A stretch of 64,000 nucleotides of DNA from CAZRHR01 sp964578885. GTDB taxonomy: Bacteria; Bacteroidota; Bacteroidia; CAIKAF01. The notes under the pieces were generated by a model. It saw only the letters and a program-made list of their open reading frames with translations. It was not told where the DNA came from and did no database searches. This document shows, piece by piece, positions 34,084-43,900 of the stretch. The stretch covers positions 62,001 through 126,000 of the forward strand of contig CAZOEO010000002.1 of assembly GCA_964578885.1 (NCBI GenBank). The letters are read 5' to 3'. A program made the position numbers and the translations under genes. Each line of letters starts with the position of its first letter. Within the stretch, counting starts at the first letter, position 1.

Positions 34084-34584
34084 TTAATCTTCAGATTCTA
34101 AATCCCAGTTTATGGGTTCTGATTCTTCAGAAACTTCTTGAAGATGCGTAAATGCTGCTCCAAGATGATCTCTGGTGAAGCCTCGTGAGTAAAGCCATTT
34201 GAATAGTTTGGCCTTCTCTTCGTAGCTCCAGGAATCTGGAGTTTTTTTGGTTTTTTGTTGAATTAATCTTGCCACTACATTTTCCCATGTTTCGGGTGGA
34301 ATGGTTTCGATGGCATTCGTGATGTCTGATGCGGGTATGCGGAATTTCCGGAGCTGAGCCATGATTTTAAAGGGGCCCCAACCCTGAAATTCTCGCTTGT
34401 CATGAATGTAGGCTTTTAAAAATCTCTCTTGATTCAGGAATCCTTCTTCTTTGAGTGCATGTATGGCCGTTTTGATGTCTGCCGGAAGCATGCCGAGCTT
34501 AATGGCTTTTTGGTGCACTTCAAATTCAGCTCGTTCACGAAATGCACAGAAACGCATCAGAGATTGAATTGGATTGGCGGCCAT
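34084..34584 (-). CDS. recX: RecX-family regulatory protein
   Basis: 166 residues. RecX three-helix repeats are visible: LMRFCAFRERAEFEVHQKA, ALKEEGFLNQERFLKAYIHD, and EKAKLFKWLYSRGFTRDHLG. KREFQGWGPFKIMAQLRK carries the G-x-x-[KR]-I motif. RecX modulates RecA filaments. The gene abuts the MaoC-like gene upstream on the same strand without a gap, so the two are co-transcribed. RecA itself is not in the window. Confidence 0.88.
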   Translation of the reverse strand: MAANPIQSLMRFCAFRERAEFEVHQKAIKLGMLPADIKTAIHALKEEGFLNQERFLKAYIHDKREFQGWGPFKIMAQLRKFRIPASDITNAIETIPPETWENVVARLIQQKTKKTPDSWSYEEKAKLFKWLYSRGFTRDHLGAAFTHLQEVSEESEPINWDLESED

Positions 34585-35022
34585 TTAGGTGAGTTTATGC
34601 ATCACGACCATGTGCAAATCCTGAAAGAGTTGACCTTCTGCGTCTCGAAAAGTGAAGTACCAATCGACTACCCCAAAACCCCTGTGAGGTTTGGGTACTG
34701 CTTTTTCTACAGTAAGTTCGCAAAAGGCGATTTGATTTGGAAAAAGAGGGCGATGAAGGTTCCACGCGTGAATTCCCCGCCCGGCAATCACGGAATCTTT
34801 GAACCGTGGTACCCATTCACGTAAATAAAAGGCGTGAAAAAGATGGGGGCCTGAGGCGATTATTTTCCCGAAAATGCTTTCCCGGGCTGCTTCATCACTT
34901 AAGTGAAAGGGCATGGGATCATAATGTGTGGCAAATGCAATAATCTCTTCTTTAGATAATTGAGCACTGCCAAAATCGAAAACCAAACCAGGGGTTAAAT
35001 CAGAAAAGGCGTACGTTTTCAT
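34585..35022 (-). CDS. MaoC-like hotdog-fold hydratase
   Basis: 145 residues. The conserved active-site region is ATHYDPMPFHLSDEAARESI (D and H of the MaoC hotdog fold), followed by FGKIIASGPHLFHAFYLREW and AGRGIHAWNLHRPLFP. MaoC proteins act as (R)-specific enoyl-CoA hydratases; the substrate here is unknown. It is translated just before recX, an unusual partner. Confidence 0.88.
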   Translation of the reverse strand: MKTYAFSDLTPGLVFDFGSAQLSKEEIIAFATHYDPMPFHLSDEAARESIFGKIIASGPHLFHAFYLREWVPRFKDSVIAGRGIHAWNLHRPLFPNQIAFCELTVEKAVPKPHRGFGVVDWYFTFRDAEGQLFQDLHMVVMHKLT

Positions 35023-35418
35023 GAACCCTAAAGATAGAAATTACGCATGTTTATTGGGAAAGATACAGAAGTCTTTCATTTAATAATTGCAAAAATCGGG
35101 GTGTGGTGGATGGTCGATAAAATAGATGGAGTGGCCAGATTGTATTTTCTTTGTGTTAAAAGTTTCATCAGTTTAGATTGTCATTTTTACCGTTTTACTT
35201 GTCATTTGTCTCATTATCTTTAGTTTGTATTGAGGAAATGGTTTAAGCATCCAGCGTTTTTCAAAAGAATGTGGAGATTTTCATGGTTAAGCTTTACCAC
35301 TCATTTAGACATGCCTCTGCATTAAACGTAAAAAGCCAACCTAAAATGAAAGGCCGTTGGCAGGGCATGATTTACAGTCTTTAATAAAAGAATTCCGTCA
35401 AGTGAATTTAGGCATTCT
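35023..35418. other. Intergenic region between divergent genes, nothing recognised
   Basis: About 400 bases with no convincing ORF, RNA gene or repeat. The sequence is AT-rich. Only the -7 box at its right end (35419-35426) is explained. Confidence 0.5.
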
Positions 35419-35426
35419 TACCTTTG
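35419..35426 (+). promoter_or_regulatory. -7 promoter box (TACCTTTG) four bases before the DUF4834-like gene
   Basis: TACCTTTG followed by TGGC and then the ATG at 35431. Because transcription normally begins a few bases after this box, the mRNA would begin at or next to the start codon. Confidence 0.6.
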
Positions 35427-35430
35427 TGGC

Positions 35431-35628
35431 ATGAAACTATGGGCAATCATAAAAACGGTTTTCTTTCTGGTGATTGTATGGTCTTTGGCCAGAATTGTAT
35501 TTCAATTCATGATGCCAAAGCCAAAGCCGAAACCCAATGTAAGTCAAGCGAAAACAATTGAACTAAAGGAAAAGGGGAAAGGAAAGTTGCCTGATGGATC
35601 TGAGTATGTGGAATACGAAGACATATAA
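35431..35628 (+). CDS. DUF4834-like small membrane-anchored protein
   Basis: 65 residues: one N-terminal membrane helix (VFFLVIVWSLARIVFQF), a basic/proline stretch (MMPKPKPKPNVSQAK), and an acidic tail with DGSEYVEYEDI. Short proteins ending in G-x-Y-V-[DE]-Y-E-x-[IV] form DUF4834 in Bacteroidota; no function is known. Support comes from the promoter box directly upstream. Confidence 0.7.
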   Translation: MKLWAIIKTVFFLVIVWSLARIVFQFMMPKPKPKPNVSQAKTIELKEKGKGKLPDGSEYVEYEDI

Positions 35629-35794
35629 TGGTTATTGCAGATCCATTCTGATTACGGATGAATATTAGTTTTGAAATGGCAGCATTTGAGCCGGTGGGCA
35701 TTTGTCCAGGTTTTTCAACAGGAAATGTAGATTGGTGTACATGTAAATAATTCAAAATCTTTTATTTTAAATAAAAAGGTTAGACCTTGTTCGG

Positions 35795-37225
35795 ATGAAA
35801 GTTGTGTTTTTTATGCTCGGATTAGCCGTATCGGTTCTTTCTGCGCAAAATGTGGGCATTAATGCTACCGGCTCCGCACCCCATCCTAGCGCTGGTCTTG
35901 ATATTGATTTTCAGGATCGTGGTGTTTTGATTCCGCGTTTGTCAGAGGCACAGAGAAATGCCATTGTGAATCCTGCGGCAGGTTTGCTGATTTTTAACAC
36001 GACTAGCCAGTGTATGAATATGTATAATGGTTCTGGCTGGCGCCAATCTTGTTTCGATTGTCCATTTCAGTTGGTGGCTGGTTCTGGTCCTGCCATTTGC
36101 GAGGGCGGAACGATTAATCTAACTGCTAATACCTTGGTTGGTGCAACCTATCAGTGGACCGGTCCAAATGGTTTTACATCCTCTTTACAGAATCCCAGTA
36201 TATCTTCAGCCACCTCCGTCAATGGTGGTTTATACAACGTAACGGCTACAGTGGCCGGTTGCACCTCTGCGCCCCAAAACGTGAGTGTAACTTTTCTGCC
36301 CAAACCATCGCCACCAATTGCTTCTTCAAACGGTCCGGTGGCCGCTGGTGCTTCTCTTCAGTTGAATGCGAGTGCGGTAGTGGGTGCGACCTATTCCTGG
36401 ATTGGACCCAATGGATTTACTTCCACATTACAAAATCCTGTAGTTACAAATTTTCAGGCGGTGAATCAGGGTGCATATAAAGTAGTTGCTATTTCAAATG
36501 GCTGCTCTTCAGACACGGGTGTGGTGAGCGTGAATTTGGTGCCTTATCAACTATTTACTTCGAATGGAACCTTTACTGTCCCTGCTGGTGTTACATCGAT
36601 TCGCATTTGCGTGGTTGGCGGCGGCGGAGGTGGCGGCGGTGGACATAGTGGTGGCGGTGGATCTGGGTTTGTTCGTACGGGGACTTATGCGGTCTCGCCC
36701 GGTCAGAATTATACCATTACCATTGGATCTGGCGGTACAGGAGGTCCAAACGGAGGCGGGGCAGGCACAAATGGCGGTTCTAGTAGCTTTTCAAGTCTTC
36801 TTACGGCCAGTGGTGGAAATGGAGCCGGGAATTCTACTTCTGGCGGCAGCGGCGGTAGTGGTGGCGGCGGTGGCTGTAACGGTGGAAATCCAGGCGGCAG
36901 CGGTGGAACCAATGGGTCTTCTGGCGGTTCCTGCACCTACCCAGGCGGTAGTGGAGGAAACTTTAATTCTTTGGCCATCTTTTCCGGTGGACTCTCTCTA
37001 ACACCCGGTGCTGGTGGTGGTGGTGGAAATACCTCACATTCCGGCGGCGGCGGCGGCGGCGGTGTGGCCATTTCTGGATTTGCTACCAATGGCGCTGATG
37101 GCGTAAATTCCAACTCCGGTAAAGGCGGACGTGGGTTCGGTGGCGGCGGTGGTGGCGGTGGCTACAATGGTACCTATTTCCAGGGTGGAAACGGTGCTTC
37201 GGGTGTCGTTTACGTGGAATGGTGA
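35795..37225 (+). CDS. Secreted Ig-like and glycine-rich surface protein
   Basis: 476 residues. Signal peptide (MKVVFFMLGLAVSVLSAQ), then an N-terminal part (NVGINATGSAPHPSAGLDID, GVLIPRLSEAQRNAIVNPAA) typical of Bacteroidota surface proteins that open with a tail-fibre-like segment. Two near-identical Ig-like repeats follow: GATYQWTGPNGFTSSLQNPS (about 108-127) and GATYSWIGPNGFTSTLQNPV. The last about 200 residues are a glycine-rich domain with many G-G-G runs that ends NGASGVVYVEW. No T9SS tail or lipobox. Its role, probably adhesive or structural, is inferred. Confidence 0.78.
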   Translation: MKVVFFMLGLAVSVLSAQNVGINATGSAPHPSAGLDIDFQDRGVLIPRLSEAQRNAIVNPAAGLLIFNTTSQCMNMYNGSGWRQSCFDCPFQLVAGSGPAICEGGTINLTANTLVGATYQWTGPNGFTSSLQNPSISSATSVNGGLYNVTATVAGCTSAPQNVSVTFLPKPSPPIASSNGPVAAGASLQLNASAVVGATYSWIGPNGFTSTLQNPVVTNFQAVNQGAYKVVAISNGCSSDTGVVSVNLVPYQLFTSNGTFTVPAGVTSIRICVVGGGGGGGGGHSGGGGSGFVRTGTYAVSPGQNYTITIGSGGTGGPNGGGAGTNGGSSSFSSLLTASGGNGAGNSTSGGSGGSGGGGGCNGGNPGGSGGTNGSSGGSCTYPGGSGGNFNSLAIFSGGLSLTPGAGGGGGNTSHSGGGGGGGVAISGFATNGADGVNSNSGKGGRGFGGGGGGGGYNGTYFQGGNGASGVVYVEW

Positions 37226-37321
37226 TAAACATCCGACTTTCTGTAACAACCATTTTACTTAATTCTTCGTAGGGTGATCCCATAGGTTGACGCCCTTGAA
37301 GATTTCATGCGGCCGTAATCC

Positions 37322-37415
37322 TGAACCGATTTTAATCGTTTATATCCGTTTAATCTCCGGATAATTTAAAGTACGGGGCGTAACTTGTCTACGGGGAGGG
37401 GTGGGTGCAACCCCG
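37322..37415. repeat. 94-bp direct repeat, copy 1
   Basis: Identical to 37489-37582 except for one base (T for C at the CTTGTCT/CACGGGG position). Contains two small inverted repeats: ATCCG...CGGAT and CGGGG...CCCCG. Confidence 0.9.
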
Positions 37416-37488
37416 GGGTTTCGACTGAAATGGTCTTTTAACCAAATTTTTGAGAATTCTGATGGAATCAATTTTTCATTCCGTCGTT

Positions 37489-37582
37489 TGAACCGATTTT
37501 AATCGTTTATATCCGTTTAATCTCCGGATAATTTAAAGTACGGGGCGTAACTTGTCCACGGGGAGGGGTGGGTGCAACCCCG
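37489..37582. repeat. 94-bp direct repeat, copy 2
   Basis: Second copy, offset by 167 bases from the first; the intervening 73 bases are unrelated. The pairing of short inverted repeats within each unit suggests a mobile or folded element, perhaps of the REP kind. Confidence 0.9.
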
Positions 37583-37962
37583 TTGGGGCAAGTTCTTTCT
37601 CTCTGTAAAAGCGAAGTCTTCCAAGATAACCAACATTTCTTTCAGTGTATTGAATATCATGATGTTAAATTCTTTTAGATGTGGAGGTTATTCGCATTGG
37701 AAAAGGAAAGATTGATGCATTTCTACTGATACTTGTAAAGTGTTAACTGGAGCCAACCGTTCGTTATCTGCTTATTTTGACGTTTTGGATCGCCAAATTT
37801 ATTTTTAGAATTTCTGTTAATGCCTTGTTTTTCAAATATTTGTTCCATTTGATGTGATCAACGTAGCCCTCATTTATGAGCGCTTTCTAATGTTGACATG
37901 ATGGAACCGAAGGTGTGCATCACCAGATTTTGAGCAGGTTGAAAATCATCGTGTTTTCATTA
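37583..37962. other. Intergenic remainder with a 47-codon minus-strand ORF running into the repeat
   Basis: Nothing here is a confident gene. A minus-strand ORF at 37660-37517 begins MIFNTLKEMLVILEDFAFTE and then reads straight into repeat copy 2, ending inside it. The first about 25 residues look like real amphipathic protein sequence, so it may be the remnant of a gene cut by the repeat. The rest of the interval up to the giant gene holds nothing I recognise. Confidence 0.35.
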
Positions 37963-40900
37963 TCACGGCCGAATAACCAGCTTGATCGCTTCTTTGTCTC
38001 CTTGCATCAAATATAAACCTGTGGGAAGGTTTTCGTCTACATGAATTTCTCCGTGTTCATTCGCCCGAATGGTGAAAAGAGCTTTGCCCATGGCATCTAT
38101 TAAAGTCCAGCTAGAATAGGGTGAAACTTCCGTTAATGTAAACCTCCCGCTGTTTGGATTTGGGAAAATACTCGGCATGTGCTTTTGGGGCAAACAGCCT
38201 TCTTCGACGGAGGTAGGTGCATAATTGGTTGTTTTTCCGTCGAAATCCACTTGATTTAGTCTGAAATAAGCCCCTTGAGTTAATGATGCAAGGGGGATCA
38301 CATGGTGGTAATGGGTTGGCGAATTGGAATTTCCATGTCCTGGAATTTGAGCAATGGTTTGCCATTCGTTCATGTTGATGGATTGTTCCAATGTGAAGTG
38401 GCTGTTGTTGAGTTCTACTTCTGTGCTCCAGTCGAATCTGATCCGTTCGGCCTCACATTGTGCGGAGAAATGGGTTAAAGTGACTGGGAGTGGCGTTACA
38501 TCACTTGAGATGGCAAATGGAGAAAAGGAACCCACATATCCTGTGTGTACCAGGGACGTGGCCACCCCGTTTTGGCCCGACGAAATTCCGGCACCACTTG
38601 CATTTTCCCAAACACTTCCATTAAAATGGTTGAGTACGGCTTGTGTAAGAGGCCCTTGGTTTGCCGCGATTTCGTTGGCTTTCCAGTTAAATTCGAAATC
38701 GACACCAGAAGCTGTGTTCGGTTGTTGCTTCGTAATATCCCAGGTCCTGTTGACGTAAGTCGCTTGGCTTAAAAATGAATTGTTTGGTACGTTGTCTCTT
38801 ACTTTTACTGAAAAAACGTCAGTGGGGTTATGATTGGTTATGGTCACGGGATTATACGTTGCGTTTCCAACGGGGAAAGTGAAGGAGGCTCCGGAACCAA
38901 TGGTGGTGGCTAATGCCCCGGCACCGGTAGTTCTGATGTACTTGGATGAATCTGCTGTTCCTGCGAAACTTCCGATGGAAAGCGTTCCGTTGTTCAGCGT
39001 TATAATCCCCTCTTCCAACGTGAGTTGGTCCAGGACGGTCAATGCTCCTAACAGGTTGATGCCGGATGTGCAAGCCACCCGCAATTGATGAACTTCCTGG
39101 CCAGCAAAATGGGCAGGATCTAGCCATTGGATTTTTGAAGATTGAATAAATAATTGGCTTCCTGCTGTGTTGGCCGTGATGGTCGCTCCATTCGATAGAG
39201 CTAAACTATCCGTTAGCGTGAGTACAAAACCATTGAGGTGGAATCCATGGGTAGATTGTTCATTGATGACGTTTGAAAGTCTCCGGTTTTGGTCTAATAT
39301 ACAAGGATTCGAAGGCGCAGCCGCAAACCGGACCAGGGAATTATCCAATGGAACCAAGCCGCCTGCCCAGTTTGTAGCAACGTTAAACTGATGGTCTGTG
39401 GCACCTGTCCAAAGAAATGCTTCGAGCGCTCCCATGCTCGGTGGGCTGGTTCGGTTAGCCCCGTTATAATCATTGGTAAAGCCTGCAATGGTGGTTCCAT
39501 TCAGCTGTACTTTCGGGTAAAAATTGGCCGTTGTCACCGGGCTTATTCCGGAAAAATTAGGAGAAACAGACAGACTGGCAGCATCCCTTGATGGAACTAG
39601 AGGAAGCGACGTTACATTGGCATTATTAAAATATCCAAGGACTCCTCCTTGTCCCGAAGCCCAGTACGTGTTGAAATCTAATGTGAGATTCGTATTCGCG
39701 GTATAATTGAAGTAAGCAGCAAAATGGCTGCCTGAAGCACTTCCCGTGTTTGAGCGATTGTTTACAAAAATGTTATTTCGGAAATTGCGGGTATTGGTCG
39801 AAGCGTTACTCCAAAGGGCGTAGCTGGCATTGTTACCGTTGCTGGGGCGTCCATCTATGAAAATTGTATTGAAATATAGGTTGTTATGATTAAATGACGC
39901 GCCATTTTCATAGATACCAAACAGGTTGGAGGCCGTTGTAGTATTCAGATATACAATGTTATTGGTGTAGTTGGTTTGCCCTGCATTAATCCGAATACCA
40001 TAGATATTGGCATCGGTGGAAGTGGCTTCAACAGATAAGTTGGCAATATAATTTCGGCTCACCAGACTAAGTGTGGTTCCTCCATTATAATAAATTCCGG
40101 TAATGGTTCCTGCAAAAGCTGGATTCAGATTCGATAGTTCATAAATCTCATTTTCTGTAATACTCTGTGCAAAACTGGCGGTATTTATGAACACAATTCC
40201 TCCCACCGATGCATTCTGTAAGCCATTGTTATTCAGGTTCATATTTCGCAGATGGTGAATTTTGTTTTGACTGATGGTGTGACTTCCTGCGCTAACGTAG
40301 ATGCCCTGTGTTACTCCGGTAACTGAGACGGTAGCATGGGTGGTTTGGTTGGTTAAGTTGGCAATTTGGTTGCCGGTGAATTGATGTGTACCACTGCTTT
40401 CGGATCTGATGCCAAATACCGATTGAGCATTTCCAGTAGACGCAGAGGTTGCTTCGATGCTATGAGGGGTTGTAGGATGACCAATCGTATTATTGATGAG
40501 GGTGGTGTTTCCACTTCCGGTTTTGAAAATACCCCAAAAGTTTCCTGCCAGGGTATTGTTTGCGGTCATAATTTTGATGGCGCCAATCGTGTTGTTCTGT
40601 GCATTTACCGTTGGGCCGGCGGCGAAATACATACCATAAACGCCACCGCCGGAAGTGCCTCCAGTGTACTGAATACTGCCAGTTCCCGTGGTGGCACCAA
40701 TCACATTTCCAGTTTGTGTGCCAATGTTCACAGTGCCACTATGTACCCATATTCCATACATAAAGCCTCCGCCTGTGTTGGACCACTGAATGTTGCTCAC
40801 GGTATTTCCCTGAATTTCACTGGCACTGCTGCTGCTTGAAATGTAAATCCCGTAAAAGATGTTGTTGCTTGAATTGGTTTTGACCCAAGGTGAACCTCCG

Positions 40901-43900
40901 CATTGGACCGCCGTGCCTCCAATATAATTGTCCCGGATTTGAAAGCCTCCGCCAGCTGTATTGACCACATTGATGATGCGATATTCGGCCGTGGCAATCG
41001 GAGAAAAGCTCGTAGTTTCATAAAAGCTGTTGTTGGCAATAACCCATTGGGTGTTGTTCTGCAACAGATGAATACCAAACGAATTGCCAACTGGTCGGAT
41101 GAAATTAAAAAACTCGTTGTGCTCGATCCTATTTCCTGTATTTTCCAGCGCAGTTGTCCCAAAAGAATATAATGCATTGTAGGGGCGATTGGCTGAGGAG
41201 CCTGCATGAGAAATTCGATTGTAAGACACCACATTCTGATTGTTTCCAGTAGAACCCGTAGAAGAGCCGAACCAAAGTATACCTCTTCCATTTACATCGG
41301 TGGAGCTGGCCAGAGTTGATCCTAAAATGGTACAACGGGTAACGGTGTCTTGACTTGCTCCATTTACCCAGCCAATGGTATTGGCTGGAATTCCTGTACC
41401 AAATTGAATAAACTGTAGCGCATTTCCGCCACTGTTCAGCCCATCAATTTTTACCTGAGAGGCGCCGTCAAATAGGAACAAGGGGAGGTTGAATCGTCCT
41501 ACTACGGAAATATTGCGTCCTCCTGAAGGGGTTATTAAAATGCGTAAATAAGATGCGCCACCTGTGCCTGAAGCCTGAAGTGAAGAGGTGTTGGTTTCAA
41601 AGGTGTTGTATTTTATTTTTACATGAAGTGCGCCTTGGTGTGCACCGGCATTTATCGCGGCCAGTGCCTCTCTGAGGTTGGCGTACGTGCCTAGCGTACT
41701 GCCCGTGATGGTATCTACAGCTACCCTGCCCAATACACTATATTGCCACGCGCCAATGGCTGGCAAAGAGTTGCGCGCATTTCCACCATAGTCTGTGGTG
41801 ATTCCTGAGATGGTTGTGCCACAAAGCAGTGGCTCTCCCGGGATAAAATGAGTCGAAAGATTACCACTGGGATTGGCAAACAAGGGATCTAAAGCGAAAC
41901 TGGTGTAATCTCCTTCCGCTAACAAGGGTACGGTGTTTACATTGGTGCTGTTGAAATATCCGAGAACGCCTCCAGTTCCGTTGGCGAAGTAATTGTTGTA
42001 TTCCAGCGTTATGTTTCCTGCGGAAGCATAATTTAGATAAATGGCATAATGACTTCCTGTCGCTGAGCCTCCATTGGAGCGGTTGTTTACCAGCAAATTG
42101 TTCTGATAATCTTTTGTTCCAGTGGTGGATTCGGACCAAAATGCGGCACTGAGACGATCACCTGAAGTGGGTGTTCCTCCTAATCGAACGGTGTTAAAGC
42201 TGAATGAACGAGGGGCGGAATTGGAAGAACTATAATCTCCAATGCCAATGTACTGGATCGGCTTATCTTCACCGATGACCACAATATTGTTGAATACCTG
42301 AGGAGCGCCTGCATGATTATATAATCCGAAGCAAATGGCGGAGGTGTTGTTTGAATTTAAAACCAATTGACGTACAAAATTCTCTCTTATCTGAGGCCCT
42401 GTGTTGATCGTGTTTAGAGAAATTCCGGCAATATGTCCTGAATATGCCGTTGATGAATTGGTTAATTCAGAAATAGTGTTGCCTTTTATGGTTAAAGTGG
42501 AAGTCGCGGAATGCCGAACATACATTCCAATGATTCCTGCTAATGGTCCTGTATTCGGATTGTTATTTTCGGTGAGCAGTTGCGACACCTGATTGTCCTG
42601 TACTATTAGCGCAAACGTACCTGAATTACCCGCATCATCTACGTCAATTCCTAAAACCCTGGCCGCTGAACCGGTTTCACGGGTAGATAAAGAGCGAATG
42701 ATATTTTGTCGAATGGTGATGTCTGCATTTTGTGAAGGTGATGTTTTTACATACTGAATGCCTCGTATCGAACCGCTACCATTTCCTGTATTGGTATTAA
42801 TTAAATTTTGAATTGTATTATTTTCAATAACACTGGTAATGGCAGCACGAGCCCTGATACCCGTAACGCGTCCATTGCTACTGGTATGGGAAATGGAGGA
42901 TGGCTGCGTACTTCCAATGGTGTTGCCTTGAATTAGATTATTGCCTTCTGCCGCGATACCTATAAATTCGGATGGAGTAAACTCCATTTCCACACCAGCG
43001 ACCACATTGTTGATAATGCTCGCTCTGCCAGTTGCCAAAATTCCAATGGCTCCTCCTCCTGCCATAAGGAAAAGGGAGTTATTTACTGTATTGGAGCCAA
43101 TTAAATTTGGAAAAAGACTTCCAACTTGAATGTTTCCTGAAGCCCGAATGCCAACCCATTGCTGCCCTGTAGCCACCTGATTATTTCTCCAGCGGATATT
43201 GGCAATCGTATTCCCATCAATAAAACTTTCTTCGCCCACCGTGTTAGAAACATTTATCCACATGGCATTAAAGCCTGGATTAAGGCCGGTAATGCTGCCT
43301 CCTTCAAAATAAACACCCTGGCATAAGGGTTGACTGCCTCCAATAAAGTTATGATTAACGTTAAAGCCAAATCCTGTGGGTGAATTGATAGTCAGATTAT
43401 TGTATGTCAGTGGGCCAGAGCTGACCGTAATGGCAATATCCTGGAAAAAGCTGTTGGAATCCACTGTGAAATGAGAGGCATGCAGGATGTTCAATGAAAC
43501 TCCTGCTGCGTTGGGTCTGAAATAATTGGCAAACTGATTGCTCCGAATAATAATATCACGGTTCAATGGCCCTGTACCTCCCGTATTGGATTCGATACAA
43601 AACAATGGAGCCTGCCCGTTGTTTGTCCGGGTAAAATAATTGTTGGCGATCACCAGATTAGAATTCCCAAGCGTACTGCCTGCGCCAATTCGCAACAGTC
43701 CTGTCGACGACCCTTTCACCCTGCAGTATTGAAGTGTATCCATCCTGGCATCATTCCAGAAATTCAAGACCAATGCATTGGTAGTCGAAATGTTTTCGAT
43801 ATCAAGTTGGATGGTACTTCCTGTTCGGTTTACTCTGCCATCTATTGTTACCTGATCTGCACCAGAGAATTCCATAAGGGCGCCCGAAGCAATTTCTCCT

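Noticed and set aside
36564..37249. Valine/alanine-rich plus-frame ORF and proline-rich minus ORFs over the glycine-rich gene
   Set aside because: They are frame shadows of the GGC/GGT-repeat coding sequence; the Gly-rich frame has a signal peptide and domains.
37322..37582. CRISPR array
   Set aside because: Only two copies, 94 bp long and separated by 73 bp; wrong repeat and spacer sizes and no cas genes.
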